Part shown: in pieces, positions 58,345 to 64,000 of the stretch
Layout of the letters: the number at the start of each line of letters is the position of its first letter
Numbering within the stretch: position 1 is the first letter of the stretch
Assembly (NCBI RefSeq): GCF_026559675.1
Contig: NZ_CP092891.1
Span: forward strand, 2,976,001 to 3,040,000
From: Microbacterium oxydans
Lineage (GTDB): Bacteria; Actinomycetota; Actinomycetes; Actinomycetales; Microbacteriaceae
Direction of reading: 5' to 3'
Length of the DNA: 64,000 bases
The notes under the pieces: model-generated
Seen by the model: only the letters and a program-made list of their open reading frames with translations
Told to the model about the DNA's origin: nothing
The model's database searches: none
Position numbers and translations under genes: made by a program

Positions 58345-59784
58345 CCGGAGGGAGCGCTGCGGCGCGCGCCAGCGACGGTCCGGGTCCCACCATGCGGGTC
58401 CGCGGATCTGCGGGATGCCCCTGTCCATCCGGATCTCCCATCCCGACCGGTCCAGCGAGCGGTGGTGCCACCAGCACAACGGCACACCGTTGTCGGTGTG
58501 CGTCTCGCCACCCCTGGCGTGCTCGATCACATGATGGATCTCGCACCAGGAAGCGGGAACATGGCACCCGGGTATCAGGCATTCACGATCACGGGCGACG
58601 ATGGCACGCCGCTGATGAACCGTGAAAACCCGGTCGGTCACGGACACACCGATGATGCGTCCCGCATCGAGGAGCACACGCTGGATCGCCCCGCCGCACG
58701 CGGCCTGTCTCGCCACCCCGAGGGGGACAGGAGCCTGCGAGCCGGCGATCGTCGACCACCCTGCTCCTGTCGCGATGTCCTTCACATCCGCCTGCACCAC
58801 CAGAGTGGGTGCGGCGCCGGCCAGCTTCGGCATCTCATCGTGACGAGCTGCGATCCCCATCGCCGCGGCCAGCGCATCGTGACGCTTCTGCGCCGCGGTG
58901 CGGGCATCGATCACGGCGCGCGGATCGGCGTTCCACGGATCTGTGTTCCCAGGATCGGTGTTCCCGGGATCGCCTTCGGCCGCCACGGCGTCGGAATCTC
59001 GGAACACGACGCCCGGATGCGGCGGACCGTCGGTCTTCGGATTGCACTGCGCGTCGATGATGAGTTGCAGCTGCGCCGCGGCATCCGGCAGCAGATTCCC
59101 TCGGAGCGGGTGCACGCCGTCGCGCAACCGCCCGACCGTCACGAACCGCTGCTGTTGCGCCCGGAGGTCGGAGGGCTCCGCACCATCAGGGTCGAGGGCC
59201 ATCGCCAAGGCCTGCGCGAACTGACGGATGTCGTCCGGCGTCGCCGGCGGCGCCGTACCAGCATCGGCATCGGCATCGGCATCGGCATCGGCATCGGCAG
59301 GACACCCGCGCGCGAACGCGGCGAGCGCGGCATCCGCCGTCAACCGGTCGGTGACGCCGATCCGATCCCCGGCCTGATCGATCGGTCCGGTCGCCGCGAG
59401 AACCCCGGCCACCCCGATCGCACCGTCGAGGAGTGCCTCACGAACCTCGGGGTAGCGTGCAGGAAGCCGCTCCCCCGACGACAACGCCACCTCACGTCGC
59501 ACGGCGGATGCCGCCTTGAGCATCTTCGATGCACCGGGAGCGTCGACCCGCGCCACCCGCTGCAGAAGCTCGTTCGTCGAGCGGCAGCCGAAGCCGTCGG
59601 AGAACCGCGGCTCGGCCGAGGCCACCGTCGCCACGATCACCGCCTCCACGCGGCGGAGCGCGTCACCCGCAGCGCGCAGGGCGTCCATCCGCTCGGCATC
59701 CGTGAGCGCGGTGAACACATCGACGGACAGCACGCGATCGAGATCGGCGACGACCTGATCCACAGCATCCGCGAGGGAGTTCAT
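57586..59784 (-). CDS. DUF222/HNH endonuclease (13E12-type) with an ORF that runs antisense into secA2
   Basis: 732 codons. Residues about 1-250 are DUF222 (LRRVEAVIVATVASAEPRFS). Residues about 390-450 are the HNH site (CLIPGCHVPASWCEIHHVIE, then NGVPLCWWHHRSLDRSGWEI). Normal family members end soon after the RRWRAPQRSLR-type segment near residue 470. Here no stop occurs until 57586, so residues about 481-732 are encoded opposite secA2 and look like a shadow frame. Either the native stop was lost or the extra part is translated by default. An (Asp-Ala) run comes from a hexanucleotide repeat, and GNTDP repeats follow. These genes are multi-copy in many actinobacteria. Confidence 0.8.
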   Translation of the reverse strand: MNSLADAVDQVVADLDRVLSVDVFTALTDAERMDALRAAGDALRRVEAVIVATVASAEPRFSDGFGCRSTNELLQRVARVDAPGASKMLKAASAVRREVALSSGERLPARYPEVREALLDGAIGVAGVLAATGPIDQAGDRIGVTDRLTADAALAAFARGCPADADADADADADAGTAPPATPDDIRQFAQALAMALDPDGAEPSDLRAQQQRFVTVGRLRDGVHPLRGNLLPDAAAQLQLIIDAQCNPKTDGPPHPGVVFRDSDAVAAEGDPGNTDPGNTDPWNADPRAVIDARTAAQKRHDALAAAMGIAARHDEMPKLAGAAPTLVVQADVKDIATGAGWSTIAGSQAPVPLGVARQAACGGAIQRVLLDAGRIIGVSVTDRVFTVHQRRAIVARDRECLIPGCHVPASWCEIHHVIEHARGGETHTDNGVPLCWWHHRSLDRSGWEIRMDRGIPQIRGPAWWDPDRRWRAPQRSLRLLQVEESGADELPDSADEAVAGGAVGVIGDHVGPGGRRPAEAQIHEVASDVVRGEFAEEVRGAAVRAVEEALELAEREPVELVGRFLATEGAEVDAVAQLLEDHEVRDPLLVQEVHRDGARGLGHGIRAPGRHESAPLLGDEFADPGVGDISVDDVAPVPQHGVALCRDGAVVDPGRTMTVGAHALGDRLALVGDAPTLEGGQGVPLTVDAGEHLGGRMHPHEVVVEAEEGAADAGVTLPTRAPAELCVETA
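59261..59296. repeat. Hexanucleotide microsatellite (GCATCG x6)
   Basis: Six perfect copies of GCATCG inside the HNH gene, encoding alternating Asp-Ala on the minus strand near residue 170. Copy changes keep the frame, so the protein can vary in length without inactivation. Confidence 0.85.
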
Positions 59785-59893
59785 ACCCTCGATTCAACGC
59801 CGGGCCACGGACATTCCGCCCCCGAAACAGCCCTGTTCAGCAGCCCTTTTGCGGAATATCGGAATGCAGTCGAACAGAGCCGGCGCCCCACGC

Positions 59894-60757
59894 TCACAGC
59901 GCGAGCAGCACGATCCCCGCGACCACCACGAGGGACGCGCCGATCCGCCACCACGGCTTCGACTCCCGCAGGACGAACACCCCGAACAGACTCACCAGCA
60001 CGACACTCACCTCGCGCAGCGGCGCGACCAGCGCGACCGGCGCGATCTGGATCGCCGTCAGCACCAGGATGTAGGACAGCGGCGACAGGATGCCGAACAC
60101 GACGATGCGGCGCCACTGCGTGCGGCCCAGCGCCCAGACCGCTCCCCACCGGCGCCGGACCGCGATGGAGTAGAAGGGGATCTGCAGCAGCGTGGTGCCG
60201 ACCATGAACGCGACCGGCGAGAGGTTCCAGGTGCGCACCGCGTGCGCATCCCAGATCGTGTAGATCGCGATCGTGACGCCGGTGAGCAGACCGAAGAGGA
60301 TGCCGGGGTCGATGCGGCGGGCGCCGCCACCGCGTCCGCGGTCGACGAGTCCGATGGCCACGACACCGACGATCACGGCGGCGACGCCGATCAGCGCGAT
60401 GAACGAGGGCCTCTCGCCGAGCAGCAGCACCGCCACGATCACGGACAGGAAGGGTCCGGTGCCGCGCGCGGTGGCGTACACCGTGGAGAGGTTGCCCTCC
60501 CGGTATCCACGCTGGAGCACCGCCATGTAGCCGACGTGCAGCACCGAGGACACGACGACCCCGAGGGCGAACGACCAGAGATCGTCGGTGCCGAGGCCGC
60601 CGGTGAACGGGACGACCCCGACCCACACGAGGGTGCTGCCGACGGCGCCCCACCAGAGGAACGGCACCCCGGCCCTGCTGATGCCGTGAGCGATGATGTT
60701 CCACGCGGCGTGGGCGACCGCCGCCCCGAAGACGAGGACGAACGCGAGTGCCGACAC
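59894..60757 (-). CDS. EamA/DMT family transporter under a ykkC-type riboswitch
   Basis: 287 residues with about ten membrane segments: ALAFVLVFGAAVAHAAWNII, YATARGTGPFLSVIVAVLLL, then PLSYILVLTAIQIAPVALVA and PLREVSVVLVSLFGVFVLRE. This is the EamA duplication. The start is GTG at 60757, with GGAAGGG upstream. The leader carries a ykkC/guanidine-I-type riboswitch, which suggests the protein exports guanidine or a related compound. Guanidine exporters known so far are mainly small SMR proteins, so this is an inference from the control element. Confidence 0.88.
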   Translation of the reverse strand: MSALAFVLVFGAAVAHAAWNIIAHGISRAGVPFLWWGAVGSTLVWVGVVPFTGGLGTDDLWSFALGVVVSSVLHVGYMAVLQRGYREGNLSTVYATARGTGPFLSVIVAVLLLGERPSFIALIGVAAVIVGVVAIGLVDRGRGGGARRIDPGILFGLLTGVTIAIYTIWDAHAVRTWNLSPVAFMVGTTLLQIPFYSIAVRRRWGAVWALGRTQWRRIVVFGILSPLSYILVLTAIQIAPVALVAPLREVSVVLVSLFGVFVLRESKPWWRIGASLVVVAGIVLLAL

Positions 60758-60794
60758 GATGAGACCCTTCCGTTCGGCGCGGGCGCGACGAACA

Positions 60795-60898
60795 GGGTCC
60801 TCCGGGCTTTTGTCCTGTCAGATGACGGCCCTCCTGCGGAGGAGGACCGTGGCGCCGCTCGGACCAGGCGGGTGCGAGACCCCGGAACCCTAGGCGCT
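60795..60898 (-). promoter_or_regulatory. ykkC/guanidine-I type riboswitch
   Basis: Read on the minus strand, the 268-nt leader contains the ykkC core blocks in order: CCTAGGGTTCCGG, GCCTGGTCCGAG, CCACGG, a hairpin CCTCCT-CCGC-AGGAGG, and ACAGGACAAAAGCCCGGAGG. GGTCCTCC (60841-60848) is fully complementary to GGAGGACC (60796-60803) further on, which could form an alternative switching stem. The start codon is 38 nt downstream. The subclass (guanidine-I rather than ppGpp or PRPP) is inferred from the exporter context. Confidence 0.8.
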
Positions 60899-61025
60899 AT
60901 CGAGAGCAACCCTAACGCGCGCGGATGAACGGACGGGAAACGGCCGCGCCGCGTTCTCCGGGCGGGGGAGGGATCCCAGCGCCGCGAGTACGCTCGAAGC
61001 AAGCCCGTCTCCAGGAAGGCACTCC

Positions 61026-62309
61026 ATGCCCGTCACCCCGGTCGCCCTCTCGCACGCCGAGGATCTCGCCGACTTCGTCGCCGCCTCGCCCTCCAGCTAC
61101 CACGCGGCCGCCGAGGTCGCCCGCCGCCTGGAGGCCGCCGGCTTCGCCCGGCTGCAGGAGGAGGACGCCTGGCCGACTCCTGCCGGAGGACGGTACGTCG
61201 TCGTCCGTGACGGTGCGACGATCGCCTGGACGGTCCCCGAGGATGCGACCGCCACGACGCCGGTGCAGATCTTCGGCGCGCACACCGACTCCCCCGGTTT
61301 CAAGCTCAAGCCGCAGCCGACCACCGGATCCCGCGGGTGGCTGCAGGCCGCCGTCGAGGTCTACGGCGGGCCGCTGCTGAACTCCTGGCTGGACCGCGAG
61401 CTGCGCCTGGCCGGACGCCTCGCCCTCGCCGACGGCCGCGTCGTGCTCGCCGACACCGGCCCCCTGCTGCGCCTGCCCCAGCTCGCGATCCACCTCGACC
61501 GCGGCGTCAACAACGGCCTCGCGCTCGACAAGCAGGTCGAGACGCAGCCGGTGTGGGGCCTGGGCGATGCGAGCGAGGCCGACATCCTCGCCGAGCTCGC
61601 CGCGTCCGCCGACGTCGCAGCATCCGACATCCGCGGCTACGACGTCGTGATCGCCGACTCGGCCCGGGGTGCGGTGTTCGGCAAGGACAGTGCCTTCTTC
61701 GCCTCGGGTCGCCTCGACGACCTCGCCTCCGTACACGCCGGCGTGGTCGCCCTCGAAGCGCACGAGCCGGCAGCGGGAGGGCCGATCGCCGTGCTCGCGG
61801 CCTTCGACCACGAGGAGCTCGGATCGGAGTCGCGCTCCGGCGCGGCCGGACCGTTCCTGGAGGACGTGCTCGAGCGTCTCTACGCCGGGCTCGGGGCCGA
61901 CGCCTCCGAGCGTCGCCAGGCCTATGCCTCGTCGTGGTGCCTGTCGAGCGACGTCGGTCACTCGGTGCACCCGAACTACGCCGCCAAGCACGACCCGGTG
62001 GTGCAGCCGGTCCTCGGTTCCGGTCCGATCCTCAAGATCAACGCCAACCAGCGGTATGCGACGGATGCGGTCGGAACCGCGTCCTGGCTGGCCTGGTGCG
62101 AGCGGGCGGGCGTGGCCACGCAGGAGTTCGTGTCGAACAACAGCGTGCCGTGCGGATCGACCATCGGCCCGATCACCGCGACCAGGCTCGGCATCCGCAC
62201 GGTCGACGTCGGCATCCCGATCCTGTCGATGCACTCGGCGCGCGAGCTCGCGGGGGTCTCCGACCTGCATGACCTGACCCGCACCGCGCAGTCGTTCTTC
62301 GCCGGCTGA
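61026..62309 (+). CDS. M18 family aminopeptidase
   Basis: 427-residue zinc metallopeptidase: SPSSYHAAAEVARRLEAAGF at the start, metal ligands in FGAHTDSPGFKLKP (H86, D88), FDHEELGSESRSGAAGPFLE with the catalytic Glu-Glu, and SSDVGHSVHPNYAAKHDPV. The last ligand is the His in PILSMHSARELAG. It removes acidic or other N-terminal residues from peptides in the cytosol. The CCAGGAAGG site precedes ATG 61026. It is divergent from the EamA gene. Confidence 0.93.
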   Translation: MPVTPVALSHAEDLADFVAASPSSYHAAAEVARRLEAAGFARLQEEDAWPTPAGGRYVVVRDGATIAWTVPEDATATTPVQIFGAHTDSPGFKLKPQPTTGSRGWLQAAVEVYGGPLLNSWLDRELRLAGRLALADGRVVLADTGPLLRLPQLAIHLDRGVNNGLALDKQVETQPVWGLGDASEADILAELAASADVAASDIRGYDVVIADSARGAVFGKDSAFFASGRLDDLASVHAGVVALEAHEPAAGGPIAVLAAFDHEELGSESRSGAAGPFLEDVLERLYAGLGADASERRQAYASSWCLSSDVGHSVHPNYAAKHDPVVQPVLGSGPILKINANQRYATDAVGTASWLAWCERAGVATQEFVSNNSVPCGSTIGPITATRLGIRTVDVGIPILSMHSARELAGVSDLHDLTRTAQSFFAG

Positions 62310-62370
62310 GTCGGTCGTCCCGCGGCGGCACATCCGCCCACCGGGGCCCCGGCAGTGCCAGGATGTCACC

Positions 62371-63813
62371 ATGACGGACATCAAGCCGGCTCTCATCGAG
62401 CGCGCGGGCATCGAGATCATCCCCGAGTCCGAGCGGACCGCGAAGCCCCGCGACCTGTTCTGGCCCTGGTTCGCCGCGAACGTGTCGGTGTTCGGCATGT
62501 CCTACGGATCGTTCGTGCTGGGCTTCGGGATCTCGTTCTGGCAGGCGACCCTGGTGTCGGTCATCGGCATCGTGGTGTCGTTCCTGCTGTGCGGGCTGAT
62601 CGCGATCGCCGGCAAACGCGGCTCCGCCCCCACCATGGTGCTCTCCCGCGCGGCCTTCGGGGTGCAGGGCCAGAAGATCCCCGGCATCGTCTCGTGGCTC
62701 ACCTCGATCGGGTGGGAGACGTTCCTCGCGATCATGGCCGTGCTCGCCACCGCGACGATCATCACGCAGCTCGGCGGCGACGGCGACAGCATCGCACTGA
62801 AGATCATCGCCACCGTGATCGTCGCCGCCCTCATCGTCACGGCCTCCGTGCTCGGCTATCACACGATCATGAAGCTGCAGTCGGTGCTGACGTGGGTCAC
62901 CGGCGTCGTGACCGTGCTCTACATCATCCTGGCCGCACCGACCATCGACCTGAGCGCCGTGCTCGCCCGCCCCGACGGCGGCATCGGACAGGTGATCGGC
63001 GCGCTCGTCATGGTCATGACCGGGTTCGGGCTCGGATGGATCAACATCGCCGCCGACTGGTCGCGGTACCAGAAGCGCACGGCATCCGACGGCGCGATCG
63101 TCGCCTGGAACACGATCGGCGGCTCGGTCGCCCCGGTGATCCTCGTGGTGTTCGGTCTGCTGCTCGCCGGGTCGAACGACGCGCTCCTCGCCGCAGTCCG
63201 GGACGACCCGATCGGCGCGCTCGCCTCGATCCTTCCTCCCTGGGTGCTCGTGCCGTTCCTGCTCACGGCCGTGCTCGCGCTCGTCTCGGGCGCGGTGCTG
63301 GGCATCTACTCCTCCGGGCTGACGCTGCTGAGCCTCGGCATCCGCATCCCCCGCCCCTCGGCCGCCGCGATCGACGGCGTGATCCTCACGATCGGCACGA
63401 TCTTCGTGGTGTTCTTCGCGACCGACTTCCTCGGCCCGTTCCAGAGCTTCCTGATCACGCTCGGGGTGCCGCTGGCCTCCTGGGCCGGCATCCTGATCGC
63501 CGACATCCTCCGCCGCCGCAAGGACTACGACGAGGCGGCACTGTTCGACAGCCGCGGCCGCTACGGCGCCTGGGACTGGACCTCGATCGGCACCATGGTC
63601 GTCACCACGGTGATCGGCTGGGGACTGGTCGTGAACGGCTTCGCCGAAGACGCGCCCTGGAACAACTGGCAGGGCTACCTGCTCTTCCTCATCGGCGGAC
63701 GCGACGGCGCCTGGGCGTTCGCGAACCTCGGAGTCTTCTTCGCGCTGGTCCTCTCGTTCCTCGTGACGTACTTCGCGCGCGCGGGGAAGATCCGTCGCCA
63801 GGAGAGCGCGTGA
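62371..63813 (+). CDS. NCS1-type purine/cytosine permease
   Basis: 480 residues with about 12 membrane segments. The NCS1 pattern is PRDLFWPWFAANVSVFGMSY, then GSAPTMVLSRAAFGVQGQKI, GFGLGWINIAADWSRYQKR and ILIADILRRRKDYDEAALFD. It imports nucleobases or related compounds with cations. CAGGAT (62359-62364) lies 6 nt before ATG 62371, suggesting leaderless transcription. Its stop overlaps the next gene start (GTGA), and the pair may serve uptake and hydrolysis of the same compound. Confidence 0.9.
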   Translation: MTDIKPALIERAGIEIIPESERTAKPRDLFWPWFAANVSVFGMSYGSFVLGFGISFWQATLVSVIGIVVSFLLCGLIAIAGKRGSAPTMVLSRAAFGVQGQKIPGIVSWLTSIGWETFLAIMAVLATATIITQLGGDGDSIALKIIATVIVAALIVTASVLGYHTIMKLQSVLTWVTGVVTVLYIILAAPTIDLSAVLARPDGGIGQVIGALVMVMTGFGLGWINIAADWSRYQKRTASDGAIVAWNTIGGSVAPVILVVFGLLLAGSNDALLAAVRDDPIGALASILPPWVLVPFLLTAVLALVSGAVLGIYSSGLTLLSLGIRIPRPSAAAIDGVILTIGTIFVVFFATDFLGPFQSFLITLGVPLASWAGILIADILRRRKDYDEAALFDSRGRYGAWDWTSIGTMVVTTVIGWGLVVNGFAEDAPWNNWQGYLLFLIGGRDGAWAFANLGVFFALVLSFLVTYFARAGKIRRQESA

Positions 63814-64000
63814 CCTCTTCGACCGTCTCGGGAACCCCCGCTTCGGCAACCACGGCCCCCTGGCTCGTGGTGATCGATCCGCAGGCGATCTTCGCGTCCT
63901 CCGACTCCGCATGGGGGTCGCCGTTCTTCGCGGAGGCGATGCCGCGCATCCACGCCCTGGCCGCGACCTTCGGCGAGCGCGTGCTCGTGACCCGGTGGAT
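63810..64000 (+). CDS. Cysteine hydrolase / isochorismatase family protein (5' part)
   Basis: The first 63 residues are in the window; the right edge cuts the gene. After a Ser/Thr/Ala-rich start comes WLVVIDPQAIFASSDSAWGS with D23, the acid of the Asp-Lys-Cys triad in this family, then RIHALAATFGERVLVTRW, the beginning of the next strand. Such hydrolases act on amides such as nicotinamide or ureas. The start GTG overlaps the permease stop (GTGA), so it is co-translated with the NCS1 permease. Confidence 0.75.
   Translation, partial: MTSSTVSGTPASATTAPWLVVIDPQAIFASSDSAWGSPFFAEAMPRIHALAATFGERVLVTRW

Noticed and set aside
59261..59296. GCATCG repeats as a possible CRISPR array
   Set aside because: The unit is 6 nt with no spacers and lies in frame inside a coding gene.

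Overview
The window is high-GC DNA (roughly 70 percent by eye) with tightly packed genes, many GTG starts, many ATGA/GTGA stop-start overlaps and several starts that look leaderless. Gene content (MenA, an Lhr helicase, EI24, PspC sensor systems, DUF6412 next to YidC, a DUF7882 protein, a sunset-domain secreted protein, DUF222/HNH endonuclease, SecA2) points to a Microbacteriaceae actinobacterium, most likely Microbacterium. This is inferred from family recognition, not from a database search. I see no rRNA, tRNA, CRISPR array, integrase, IS element or prophage. No stretch of 300 bases or more lacks a gene. The largest gaps are 53711-53961, 60758-61025, 23114-23354 and 14956-15181, and each is described below.

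Layout. 1-8324: menA (cut by the left edge), a DUF4287 protein, an Lrp/AsnC regulator divergent from a DUF6421 gene across a perfect palindrome, an SDR, an MFS permease divergent from threonine aldolase, and a large secreted protein. 8325-14955: a catabolic cluster (FadR-type regulator, aldehyde dehydrogenase, glutamine-synthetase-like ligase, SDR, gamma-glutamyl hydrolase, APC permease) that looks like a gamma-glutamylated amine pathway with an alcohol dehydrogenase in place of the usual amine oxidase. 15182-23113: a NUDIX-like protein, an esterase, and a siderophore-iron locus (reductase fused to a methyltransferase-like domain, binding lipoprotein, AraC regulator, two FecCD permeases, ATPase) around one IdeR/DtxR-like box. 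23355-31803: ABC-F protein, Lhr helicase, EI24 protein, Nei-type glycosylase, beta-helix protein. 31826-35773: a PspC-linked two-component system divergent from a large PspC membrane protein. 35784-46197: mixed housekeeping and small stress-type genes, ending in a translationally coupled FHA-CBS-CinA set.

46206-53710 is a phosphonate locus: phnD, phnC and a fused double phnE feed a glycine-oxidase-like flavoprotein, a phosphonatase-like HAD hydrolase and a zinc dehydrogenase, with a divergent HutC-type GntR regulator. No transaminase gene is present, so the flavoprotein probably makes the aldehyde. 53711-58344 is the most unusual part. A 15-codon micro-ORF with the best Shine-Dalgarno sequence in the window lies directly before a sensor kinase gene. 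Divergently, a response regulator gene is followed 20 nt later by secA2. A dense set of inverted repeats sits downstream of the kinase. 57586-64000: an HNH endonuclease ORF with no stop before it runs antisense into secA2, a ykkC/guanidine-I-type riboswitch before an EamA transporter, an M18 aminopeptidase, an NCS1 permease and the start of a cysteine-hydrolase-family gene.
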